From assembly GCF_013778305.1 (NCBI RefSeq), contig NZ_JACEIC010000001.1:248001-312000 (forward strand): a DNA stretch of 64,000 nt, in the 5' to 3' direction. A program made the translations under genes and the position numbers. A model generated the notes under the pieces. That model saw nothing but the letters and a program-made list of their open reading frames with translations, had not been told where the DNA came from and did not search any database. Positions 29,665 through 39,000 of the stretch are shown in pieces (the stretch's first letter is position 1; each line of letters opens with the position of its first letter). The stretch is from Nocardioides agri. GTDB taxonomy: Bacteria > Actinomycetota > Actinomycetes > Propionibacteriales > Nocardioidaceae.

Positions 29665-29817
29665 GTGCAGACTTTGATCATCGGTGGAGTGGCCCTGCTG
29701 GTCGGTGGCGGCTTGGCCGCCGGTACGGCCATCGGCGTCGTCAACAACGCCACCTCCGGCACGTTCCAGCCGACGGGCCAGAACGTCCTCCAGTACGGGA
29801 CGACGTCGACCAAGTAG
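29665..29817 (+). CDS. DUF2613-like small membrane/secreted protein
   Basis: A 50-residue protein with one N-terminal helix (LIIGGVALLVGGGLAAGTAIGVV in outline) and a short external tail ending VLQYGTTSTK. Size, topology and the tail pattern (x-V-x-x-Y-G) match the DUF2613 family, which in M. tuberculosis (Rv0236A) sits beside aftD. The role is unknown; a link to AftD-type glycan assembly is inference from co-location. GTG with GGGAGAGG upstream. Followed directly by a terminator. Confidence 0.75.
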   Translation: MQTLIIGGVALLVGGGLAAGTAIGVVNNATSGTFQPTGQNVLQYGTTSTK

Positions 29818-29845
29818 TCGGTCGACTCGACGAGAGCTCTCCAGG

Positions 29846-29870
29846 ACCCGCCGCGCCGAGCGCGGCGGGT
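29846..29870 (+). terminator. Intrinsic terminator after DUF2613 gene
   Basis: A 10-bp perfect stem ACCCGCCGCG (29846-29855) / complement (29861-29870) around CCGAG, followed by TCTGCTCATT. Confidence 0.75.
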
Positions 29871-29892
29871 TCTGCTCATTGCTGGCCGCTTC

Positions 29893-31056
29893 CTAGGGAC
29901 CGTCGGGGTCCTCGACGCTCACCCGCTGGCCGTCGAGCACGTCGGAGAGGATGTGCGTGAACGAGTCCTGGGAGTGGGCCCAGGAGAACGTGTGCGACAT
30001 CTCGCGGGCGCCGGCGCCCAGCCGCTCTCGCAGCTCCACGTCCTCCAGGAGCTGCCGGGTCGCGGACACGAACTCGGCCTGGTCGTTGACGAGCAGCCCT
30101 GAGCGCAGGTGGGCGATCGACTCGCGGGTCCCGCCGGCCGACGCGTACGCGATCGTCGGGACGCCGTGCGAGCCGGCCTCTCCGATGACCAGGCCCCACC
30201 CCTCCTTGATCGAGGGGAGCAGCATGACCCACGAGCGGGCCAGGATCTCGTGCTTGCGGGCCTCGCTCACGAAGCCCTCGAACGAGACGAGGTCGCCGAC
30301 GCCGGCGTTCGCGGCGTACTTGTGCAGGTCTTCGTCCCACCAGCCGCTCCCGACGATGGTCAGCCGGACCTCCGGGTGGTCGAAGCGGAGGGCGGCGACC
30401 GCGTCGATCGCGTGCTCGATCTGCTTGTGCGGCACCAGCCGACTCAGCACGACGAGGCTCGGGTGGTCCGACCTGGTCTCGGTGACGGCGGGCGGGGGAG
30501 CGGTCCCGTTGTGCACCACGGCGATCCGGCCGCGGTCGACGCCGAGGTCCATCAGCTCGGTCCGGGTCGCGCGGGACACCGCGATGTACTGGCTGCGCCG
30601 GTAGAGCAGCGGGGCGAGGCGGCGCTCGATCCACCACCCGACCTTGCCCACCACCCCGGGGTAGACGATCGGCCACTGCTCGCGGTGCACGTGGTGCACG
30701 AGCACGACGACGGGCCGGCGGGTGCCGAGGCGGGTGAAGAACGGCAGGCCGTTCTGGACGTCGACGACGACGTCGACCCGCCCGAACCGACGTCGGGCGA
30801 GGTTCCACAGGCCGCGGAGGTAGATGTCGATGTGGTTGCCCTCGCGCACGTAGCGGACGCCGTCGCTCATCTCTTCAGCGGGCGCCTCACGGTGAGCGGC
30901 GCAGAAGATCGTCGCTCGGCCGCCGTGCCGCACGATCCCGCGAGCCATCGACTCGACGTAGCGCTCCGAACCGCCGCCCTCCGGGTTGGCGGTGTCCCGC
31001 CAGTTGAAGAAGACGACGTGCCGGCCCCGCACGCGCTCCGGGTTCCCTCCCTGCAT
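29893..31056 (-). CDS. GT4-family glycosyltransferase
   Basis: A 387-residue GT-B enzyme, predicted retaining and cytosolic or membrane-associated. The N-terminal segment GGGSERYVESMARG and acceptor-domain HHVHREQWP precede the donor domain with SRLVPHKQIEHAI and the EX7E motif EGWGLVIGE near residue 290. The sugar is unpredictable. From memory it resembles Rv0225, beside the AftD-locus methyltransferase in M. tuberculosis. ATG at 31056 lies six bases after TAACAT, a leaderless start. Confidence 0.85.
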   Translation of the reverse strand: MQGGNPERVRGRHVVFFNWRDTANPEGGGSERYVESMARGIVRHGGRATIFCAAHREAPAEEMSDGVRYVREGNHIDIYLRGLWNLARRRFGRVDVVVDVQNGLPFFTRLGTRRPVVVLVHHVHREQWPIVYPGVVGKVGWWIERRLAPLLYRRSQYIAVSRATRTELMDLGVDRGRIAVVHNGTAPPPAVTETRSDHPSLVVLSRLVPHKQIEHAIDAVAALRFDHPEVRLTIVGSGWWDEDLHKYAANAGVGDLVSFEGFVSEARKHEILARSWVMLLPSIKEGWGLVIGEAGSHGVPTIAYASAGGTRESIAHLRSGLLVNDQAEFVSATRQLLEDVELRERLGAGAREMSHTFSWAHSQDSFTHILSDVLDGQRVSVEDPDGP

Positions 31057-31062
31057 GCCTCG

Positions 31063-31068
31063 ATGTTA
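31063..31068 (-). promoter_or_regulatory. -10 box of leaderless GT4 transcript
   Basis: TAACAT on the minus strand, six bases before the ATG at 31056. Confidence 0.45.
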
Positions 31069-31165
31069 CCCGCCGGTCATGTGACGGACCCAACTTTCGG
31101 CACAGAGCTGAGGGCCGGTTGCGGTCCCGTCGTGCCAAGGCCGTCCGCGGCGGGGACGGATGCCA

Positions 31166-31171
31166 TACTCT
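31166..31171 (+). promoter_or_regulatory. -10 box of leaderless methyltransferase transcript
   Basis: TACTCT ends six bases before the GTG at 31178. Confidence 0.45.
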
Positions 31172-31177
31172 CCGCTC

Positions 31178-31996
31178 GTGTCGGTCAACTCGCAGTGGCG
31201 GCTGTTCCTGAACAGGCGGATCCACGTCCCCGTGCGCGATGAGGACCTCGTCCTCGACGTCGGCAGCGGCGACAAGCCGTCCTGGCGCGCGGACGTGCTG
31301 CTCGACCGGTACGCGGGCGCCGAGCACTCCGCCCAGCGCTCCGGTCGCTCCAGCGCTCGGGTCACCCGCCCGTTGTTCGACGCCGACGCGGCGCACATGC
31401 CGTTCGCAGACGGTGCGTTCGACTACGCCATCTGCTCCAACCTCCTCGAGCACGTCACCGACCCGTTGGGCGTCGCGAACGAGCTGACCAGGGTCGCCCG
31501 CGCAGGATTCATCGAGGTTCCGGAGGCGGCGAGCGCCAAGATCGTCGACTTCCCGAGCCACCTGTGGTGGTGCCGGTTCGACGAGACCGACCCGGACGCG
31601 CCCACGCTGGTGATGACGGCCAAGACGACGCCGTACTTCGACGCCGAGATCGACGCCTACATCGAGCGAGCCGGCGTCCGACAGGCACTGGACGACGTGC
31701 TCTACCGGAGGATGGAGCACCGCGCGATCCTCTACCACTGGTCCGGTGCGGTCCGGCTGCGCACCGAGGGTCAGCTCGATCCCGACTTCGCGGCCGCCGC
31801 GATGATGGCCCCCGGCCACAAGCGCACGTGGGAGGCGATCGCCGTCCGATGGGTGACGAGCGTGCTGACCGCGCGGACCCGGATGCGTCGCCGTTGGGTG
31901 CGGGTGCGCTACAACCAGGTCGTCAAACCGGAGTTCCGCCGAGCCGACGACCCCATCCTCGAGCGCCGCATCTACCGGGTCGGGGATCCGAGCTGA
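31178..31996 (+). CDS. SAM-dependent methyltransferase (envelope island, copy 1)
   Basis: A 272-residue class I methyltransferase: motif I LVLDVGSGDKP, the acidic motif II VLLDRY and the post-core segment FDYAICSNLLEHVTDP, which is type-11 methyltransferase style. The C-terminal 100 residues are Arg-rich. The target is unknown but probably glycan or lipid-linked sugar, from context. GTG at 31178 is preferred over ATG at 31160 because a TACTCT box lies between them. Directly followed by the first AftD-like gene (11 bases). Confidence 0.8.
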   Translation: MSVNSQWRLFLNRRIHVPVRDEDLVLDVGSGDKPSWRADVLLDRYAGAEHSAQRSGRSSARVTRPLFDADAAHMPFADGAFDYAICSNLLEHVTDPLGVANELTRVARAGFIEVPEAASAKIVDFPSHLWWCRFDETDPDAPTLVMTAKTTPYFDAEIDAYIERAGVRQALDDVLYRRMEHRAILYHWSGAVRLRTEGQLDPDFAAAAMMAPGHKRTWEAIAVRWVTSVLTARTRMRRRWVRVRYNQVVKPEFRRADDPILERRIYRVGDPS

Positions 31997-32007
31997 GGCA
32001 TCTGGGT

Positions 32008-35000
32008 ATGCGCGGAGCGCCGCAGGCCCTCCGCGCAGACCGTGCGGGGCTGGTCTCGTGGGTCGTCATCCTCTCGGTCGTGACCCTGAACCTGGTGCAG
32101 CAGCCCGGCCTCATCACCTTCGACACCAAGCTGGACCTCCAGTTCAACCCCGCCGACTTCCTCTATCGGAGCCTCGACGTCTGGAACGGCGACTCGACGC
32201 TGGGCGGCCTGCAGAACCAGGCGTCCGGCTACCTGGTGCCGATGGGCCCGGCGTTCTGGCTGGGTGACGTGCTGCCGGTGCCGATGTGGATCTGGGAGCG
32301 GCTGTGGACGGCGGCCGTGATGCTGCTCGCCTACTTCGGCACCGTGCGGTTGGCGCGCAGCTGGCCCGGCATCAGCGAGGCCGGCGCGATCCTCGCCGGC
32401 CTCACCTACATGCTCGCGCCGCGCGTCCTGGTCACGGTGGGCGGCATCAGCGGTGAGACGCTGCCGTCCGCGATCCTGCCGTGGACCGTCCTGCCGCTCG
32501 TGCTCTACCTGCGTGGTCGGCTGCCGGCGTGGGTCGCGTTCCTGTGGTCGGCGGCCACGATCCCGTGGATGGGCGGTCAGAACGCGACGCTCGTGGTCGC
32601 GTGCCTGGTCCTCCCTGGTCTGCTGCTCCTCCTGGCCGCCGGCCGAAGCTGGTCGCGCCGGGTCCGCGACGCGGCGGCGTGGACGGGTCTGGCGATCGTC
32701 GCGTCGGCGTGGTGGCTCGTGCCGCTGTTCGTCTTGGGGGGCTACGCGCCGCCGTGGCTGAACTTCATCGAGTCCTCGACGGACACCGCGAGCGACGTCG
32801 GCTGGCTCGCAGCGTTCCGCGGCGTCAGTCACTGGGTTGCGTTCTTCCCCGACGGCGGCACCGCGGGGTGGGTCGGGGCGTACGAGCTCGCGTCGTCGTC
32901 CCTCCTGCTGGTCACGACGGTCCTGGTCGCGGGAGCGGGGCTCGTCGGGCTCGCGCAGCCGACTCTCTGGCTCCGCCGACCGCTGGTGGTCTCCATGCTC
33001 GTCGGCCTCGCCGTGCTGACGCTCGGCAGTGCGGATCCGGCCGGGTCGGTGTTCGGCAGGGAGTGGCTGGACGCACTCGACGACGCCCTCACGCCGCTGC
33101 GAAACATCCACAAGTTCGACCCGATCGTGCGGCTCCCGCTCGCACTGGGTCTGGGCGGCTTCGCCACCGCCGTGGTGCCGCAGCTGGTGGCCGCCGCCCG
33201 CGGCTTGTCCGTACGCCGGCGGGCGCTGGCCGGCACCGGCCTCACCGCGGCACTCGCCGTGCTGATCTGCGCAGCCGCGCAGCCCGCCGTCTCGGGCCAC
33301 CTGCGCGTCTCCGACGGCGTCCGGGACATCTCCGCTCCATGGCAGGCCGCGGTCGGCTTCCTCCAGCAGCAGGAGGGGCCGACGGAAGTGCTGGTGCTTC
33401 CCGGCAACGGGTTCGCCGTCCAGACCTGGGGTCGGACGACCGACGAGCCGATCCAGGTCATCGGCAGTCCGCCGTGGTCTGTCCGCACCCAGAACACGAT
33501 CGCGCCAGCGGCGACCGTGCGGATGCTCGACGAGATCGAGGCCCAGGTCAACCTCGGACGCCCGATCACCGGTCTCGCATCCACCCTGCGACGGCTGGGC
33601 ATCACCCACGTGATCCTGCGCAACGACCTGGATCCCGTCCAGACGACCGCCCCGCCTCCGGCCGTCGTGATGGCCTCGGTCGCCGGCTCCACGGGGTTGA
33701 CGCCCCTGGCCGACTTCGGGCGGACCGCCGAGGGCTTTCCCGCGGTCGCCGTGCTCGCGGTCGACGCGGAGCGACCCGACCCCAAGGTCGCGATCTCCGA
33801 CTGGGACTCCCGCGAGGTGGTCCAGGGCGGACCGGAGGCGCTGAACGACCTCACCCAGCTCGGCCTGGTCTCCGAGGACGAGCCCGTCGTGCTGGCGGAC
33901 GGAGGCGACGACGCCGCTGCCGCGGACATCGTGACCGACAGCAACCAGCGCGTCGAGCGCTCCTTCAGCCGGATCACCGACAGCGCCTCCGGGGTGATGA
34001 CGGCGGACGACGGGTTCCGGCAGCAGCGGCTCGTGCACGACTACGTCGGCGGGACGGTGCCGAGCGCCACGACCGACGCCGAGTACGACGGCGCGAGCGC
34101 CATCGTGGCGTCGTCGTCCGGTGGGTACGCCGACGTCCTCGGCCCGGTGTTCCAGGACGAGCACCCGTACGCCGCGTTCGACGCTTCCCCCTTCACGGCC
34201 TGGGCCTCTGCCCCGTTCGTCCCGCCGGTCGGGCAGTGGATCGAGGCTCGTTTCCCGGAGCCCGTCGAGCCCGCGACCGTCAGCCTGCTCTTCGATGCCG
34301 CGACCGGCGCCGACGTCTCCCGGGTTCGCATCGAGACCGACGCGGGCTCCGTGGACGCAGCGGTCGGTCCGGACGGGTCGGCGGAGTCCGTCGCCCTGCC
34401 CCCCGGCGCGACGACGAGGCTCCGCATCGCCGTCGAGGAGGTCGGAAGCCGCGCGTGGCAGGTGCGGCTGGCCAACGTCGCCGTCGAGGGCATCGAGATC
34501 CGACGCAGCCTCCGGGTGCCGGGCGAGGTCTCCGCCGGCACCTCCATGGTCTTCCGCAGCGAGCCCAGCCGCCGCGCCTGCGTGGTGGCCGGCACGCGCG
34601 TCGAGTGCGAGGAGGCGTGGCAGCGGGAGACTCCCGAGACGCCCGGTTTCGACCGGACCGTCGACGTCACCGAGAGCGGCACCTGGCGGGTGGTCGGCCG
34701 GGCGGTCGCGACCGACGGGCCGGCCCTCCAGCGCCTCTTCGCGCCCCTCGGCAAGGAGCAGGTCGACGTCGAGGCGACGTCGTCGTTCGCCGGAGATCCG
34801 GCCGTGCTCGGCTCGAACGCCTACGACGGCCGCGAGGACACGAGCTGGTACGCGTCGCCGCTCGACCCCGCGCCGAGCCTGCAGCTGTCCTGGAAGCAGC
34901 CGCGCACCATCAGGTCGGTGCGCGCGGTGCTGGCTGCCGGTCAGCCCGGTGAGCTCCCCGCCGAGCTCGTCGTCGACCCGTTGACGCCGGGCATCGAGCC

Positions 35001-36096
35001 GCAGGTCGTCGAGACCTCCGGCGAGCGCGCCGGTTCCATGACGCCCGTCCGCACGAACCGGTTGCGGATCACGCCCCTCGCCGATCCCGACCGCACGGAG
35101 CCCGCCGGCATCGGAGAGCTGAGCATCAGCGGGCTCGACGACCTGCGCCAGACCGTCGACCCGACGGCGCAGACCGGCCTGCTCTGCGGCTTCGGCCCGA
35201 CCATCGAGGTCGACGGTCGAACCGTGCAGACCAAGGTCCTCGGCGACCTCTCGCAGGTCGTGCGGGGCGGCGAGCTCGCGGTCGTGCCCTGCGACGACGG
35301 TCTCCTCGACATGGACGCCGGCACCCAGCGGATCCGCGTCACGAACCCCGCCGGCTTCGCCGTCTCCCGGCTGTGGCTCGTCCCGGCGGAGCCGGTCGCG
35401 GAGCCGGTGCGCGGCGCCTCCGACGCGCGGGTCGTGCGGTGGACGCCGACCGAGCGGACGATCGAGGTGAGCACGGAGGACGACGCGGTGCTCAGCGTCG
35501 CCGAGAGTGAGAACTCGGGCTGGGAGGCCCGCCTGCACGGCGCGCGGTTGGACCCCGTGGTCGTCGACGGATGGATGCAGGGGTGGCGGCTGCCGGCAGG
35601 CTCGGACGGCGAGGTCTCGCTCGTGTACGCGCCGCAGCAGCCTTACCGGATCGGCATCGTCGCGGGTCTCACCCTCGCCGCCCTGCTGAACGTGGCCGCG
35701 CTCGTCACCCTGGTGGTCTGGCGCCGCCGCGGGTCGGGCCGGACGGGTGCCCGGGTGGCCCCGTTCTCCTACCGGGGCCCGGGTGCCGTGGGTGCTCGCG
35801 CGTCCGGGCCGGGCCGGCTCGTCGCGGTGCTGGGCGTGGGGGTGCTGGCGCTGGTCTCGTTCCCGCTCGCGTGCGGAGCCCTCGCCGCCTTCGTGACCCG
35901 CGGCCTGCGCCTCGCCGTGGTCTGCGGCGCCAGTGTGGCGGCGCTGCTCGTGGCGGCGGCCGCGGCGCTCGTCGGCGTCGACAGCATCGTGCTGCCGCCG
36001 GCCGCAGCCAACGTGGTGACGGCCGCGGCGGTCGGCCTGGTTGCCGGCCGGGTGCTCTTCGGGGACGACGACCTCAGGGACGGGGACCAGGCATGA
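32008..36096 (+). CDS. AftD-family giant GT-C membrane protein, paralog 1
   Basis: A 1362-residue member of the alpha-(1->3)-arabinofuranosyltransferase/DUF3367 family, which extends lipid-linked glycans with polyprenyl-phosphate sugars outside the membrane. The N-terminal GT-C part (about 1-460) keeps DTKLDL at Asp39 and Glu255 in NFIES. Two discoidin/F5-8-like carbohydrate-binding domains follow (about 700-840 and 925-1030), then a beta domain with VDGWMQGW and C-terminal helices (about 1210-1360). Whether the sugar is arabinose is unknown. ATGA overlap with the next paralog. Confidence 0.85.
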   Translation: MRGAPQALRADRAGLVSWVVILSVVTLNLVQQPGLITFDTKLDLQFNPADFLYRSLDVWNGDSTLGGLQNQASGYLVPMGPAFWLGDVLPVPMWIWERLWTAAVMLLAYFGTVRLARSWPGISEAGAILAGLTYMLAPRVLVTVGGISGETLPSAILPWTVLPLVLYLRGRLPAWVAFLWSAATIPWMGGQNATLVVACLVLPGLLLLLAAGRSWSRRVRDAAAWTGLAIVASAWWLVPLFVLGGYAPPWLNFIESSTDTASDVGWLAAFRGVSHWVAFFPDGGTAGWVGAYELASSSLLLVTTVLVAGAGLVGLAQPTLWLRRPLVVSMLVGLAVLTLGSADPAGSVFGREWLDALDDALTPLRNIHKFDPIVRLPLALGLGGFATAVVPQLVAAARGLSVRRRALAGTGLTAALAVLICAAAQPAVSGHLRVSDGVRDISAPWQAAVGFLQQQEGPTEVLVLPGNGFAVQTWGRTTDEPIQVIGSPPWSVRTQNTIAPAATVRMLDEIEAQVNLGRPITGLASTLRRLGITHVILRNDLDPVQTTAPPPAVVMASVAGSTGLTPLADFGRTAEGFPAVAVLAVDAERPDPKVAISDWDSREVVQGGPEALNDLTQLGLVSEDEPVVLADGGDDAAAADIVTDSNQRVERSFSRITDSASGVMTADDGFRQQRLVHDYVGGTVPSATTDAEYDGASAIVASSSGGYADVLGPVFQDEHPYAAFDASPFTAWASAPFVPPVGQWIEARFPEPVEPATVSLLFDAATGADVSRVRIETDAGSVDAAVGPDGSAESVALPPGATTRLRIAVEEVGSRAWQVRLANVAVEGIEIRRSLRVPGEVSAGTSMVFRSEPSRRACVVAGTRVECEEAWQRETPETPGFDRTVDVTESGTWRVVGRAVATDGPALQRLFAPLGKEQVDVEATSSFAGDPAVLGSNAYDGREDTSWYASPLDPAPSLQLSWKQPRTIRSVRAVLAAGQPGELPAELVVDPLTPGIEPQVVETSGERAGSMTPVRTNRLRITPLADPDRTEPAGIGELSISGLDDLRQTVDPTAQTGLLCGFGPTIEVDGRTVQTKVLGDLSQVVRGGELAVVPCDDGLLDMDAGTQRIRVTNPAGFAVSRLWLVPAEPVAEPVRGASDARVVRWTPTERTIEVSTEDDAVLSVAESENSGWEARLHGARLDPVVVDGWMQGWRLPAGSDGEVSLVYAPQQPYRIGIVAGLTLAALLNVAALVTLVVWRRRGSGRTGARVAPFSYRGPGAVGARASGPGRLVAVLGVGVLALVSFPLACGALAAFVTRGLRLAVVCGASVAALLVAAAAALVGVDSIVLPPAAANVVTAAAVGLVAGRVLFGDDDLRDGDQA

Positions 36097-39000
36097 TCGC
36101 GCGCATCCGTACGGCGATCGTCGTGCTGTTCGTCGGCGTCCTCACGCTCCGCTGGTCCCTGTCGCAACCGGTCTCGGCCGTGACGGCGCGGATCGCTGCC
36201 GAGCCATGGGACGCCGTGCGGTCGGCCGGTGACGTCTGGACGTTCGCCGGCACGCTGGGAGGCGGGACCGTAGGAGGGATCCGCGAGCTGCCCTACGCGT
36301 TCCTCGTCGCGCTCGGGACGGACGCCGGGCTCTCCGCGCACACGGTCGAGGCGACGTGGCGGGTCGTGGTCGCCGTGGTCGCCGTCCTCGGGGCGGTGTA
36401 CCTGGCGCGTGGTCTCTCTCCGGACCCGGGGACCAAGGGGACGACGCGCGAGTCCTGGGCGCCCTGGGCCGGTGCGCTGTTCTTCGCCGTCGGCACGGTG
36501 CTCGTCCCGACGGTGGTGCGCTCACCGGGCGACGGACTCGCCGCAGCCTGCCTGCCATGGGTGGTCGCGCCACTGCTCGTGCGCGGCCGTGGCTGGCGGC
36601 CGTCGGTGCTCTCCGCGGCGTGGGTGGGCCTCGCCGGTGTGGGGAGCATCGGCTGGGCGCTCGCGGTGCTCGTGGCCGGCCTGGTCGCCGCCCTCCCGCG
36701 ACGTCGGGCCGACGTCGTCGGCGCCCTGCGCTGGATGGTGCTGGCCGCGGCGGCGTCCGCCTGGTGGCTCGTGCTGGCCGCGTGGGAGCTCCGCCACTCC
36801 GCCGATGTGTCCGCGTTCACCTCGGGGACGGTGCGCGGTGAGGTGGCCGCGGCGCTCGGTCGGCCGGACCTGGCGGTGCTCGCGCTCGTGACCGTCGTCG
36901 GAGGACCGATCGTCGTCGCGCTCGGGGCGCTCCTTCTCCGCAGCCCCCGGCTGGATCGGGTCTTCGTCGCGGCGTTGCTGTCGGTGGTCGCCGCCGCCGC
37001 CCTGCTGGCCTGGTTCGGTGCCCGACCGCTGCCGGTGCCGGCGCCGGCGGTCGGGGAGCTGCCCACCGGGGCGGCCGCGCCGCTGTTGGGACTGCTCGGC
37101 CTCGCGGGTCTGGTCGCGTGGTGTCCCCTGGCGGCCGACCTCGGGCATCGGCTCACGTGGGTCCGTGATCGTCGGGCACCCCGGCGTGCCGCCGAGGTCG
37201 CCGGTGGGGTCGTGGCGGTGTTGGTCGGGATCACCGCGTTCGCAGGCGTCGCTGCCACGGTCGCCGAACCGGCACCTGTGGCGGCCGAGGAGTCCCAGCT
37301 GCTCGACCTGCTCGCCGACTGGTCGTCGACCGCCGCACCCGGTCGGGCACTGGTCCTGCCGGCCGAGGTCGGCAGCAGCGACCTACCGGCGATCGGGACC
37401 GCGCTGGGCGCGCGTCCGTGGATCGGTCGCGACGCCGAACCCACCTCGGGCGCCGGCGGCACCACGGCGATCGACGACCTGATCTCGCGGCTCGTCCGCG
37501 GCGATGCGGGACCGGGGACGTCCAGCGCCCTGCGACGGCTCGGCATCTCCTACGTGCTCGTCCGGCTCGGTGGCTCGGTCGACGAGGACCGGGAGCGACC
37601 GACGGCTCTGGTGCGCTCGGCCCTCGACTCGATCGGCGCCGACCGGGTCACCGTGCTCCGCGGCCCCGACCCGGACGAGGGTTCTGACAACCGGCTGATG
37701 GACTTCGGCGTCCGGTCGCTCACGCCCCAGATCGAGGTCTGGGCCCCTCCGGCGGTCGCCGGCGGGTGGGTCTACGAGGGCGAACCGGTGGCGGTCGTCG
37801 GCGACGCCGGCACGGTGAGCGACCTGGCCGGAGCGGGCGTGGTGCGCGACCGGGCGATCCGCCTGCGGCCCGGCTCGGAGGAGGGCGCGCTGGTCGTCTC
37901 GGACAGCGCCCGCCGTCGCGACGTCGACCAGCGCGTCCCGCTCGATCCGTACGGTCCGGACCTCGGCGTCGACGACCCACGGTCGGTGCTGCCCACGGAC
38001 GGCGCGCCCGTGACCAGCGCGGTCGCGCGCCTCGAGGGCGCGCTGCGGGTCACCGCGTCGTCCTCGGCCGCGGACCTCGACGCCGCGCACCGCGAGCTGG
38101 GCACGGCGCCGGCGGCGGCCATCGACGACAACGCGTTCACCGCGTGGCAGTCGCGCCGCGGGTCAGGTGTCGGCGCGTGGTGGCAGGTGGAGTTCAGGGA
38201 GCCGACCCGGGTCTCGGGGACCGAGGTCCAGATGGTGCGGAACGCGCTCAGCGAGATCGCCGTCGACGAGATCCAGGTCTCGGCCGACGATCGCGAGGTG
38301 AGCTATGCCGTCGACGACGAGGGACGCGTCGACCTCGGCGACCTCGGGGAGGTCAAGCGCCTGCGCATCACCGTCACGTCGGTGGCCGGAGCCGTCGGGG
38401 ATGACGACAGCATCGGCATCGTGGACGTCACCGTCCCCGGTGTCGAGGTGCGCAGCCCGGTAGTGCTCGATGACACGCCGGCCGCCGGGTGGTTGATGAC
38501 CGTGCGACCGGCCAGCACCACTCAGTGCGTGCCGGTCGTGCCCCGCAGCGACGACGAGGCCGCCATGGCCACCACCTGCAGCGCAGGCCTGTGGGTCAAC
38601 GGCGCGGACATCAGCTCGCTCGACCGGGTCGTGCGCACGTCGCGCTCGACCTCGGTCGTCGGCCGGGCGTGGATGGTCGCGGGCAACACGCAGGACGCAG
38701 CGGCGTTGGCCGACCGTATCGCCGCACCGAGCGTGATGGCCTCGAGCACCGGCTCGGCTGCCGCCGACCTGCGCGCGCGTCCCCAGGCCGCCGCCGACGC
38801 CGACCTCACGACGGCGTGGCGCCCCGCGGCGAGCGACCGGCAGCCCACACTCACGCTGGCCTGGACGGACCTGGCCGAGGTGCGCGGCCTACGGCTCCTC
38901 CCGCCGACCGCGGACGTCGGGTCGCGGCCGACCCGGGTCCGGGTCACGGCCGAGGTGACCGGCCGGCGGACCGGCATCCGCGGCGCCGACGTGGTCAGGG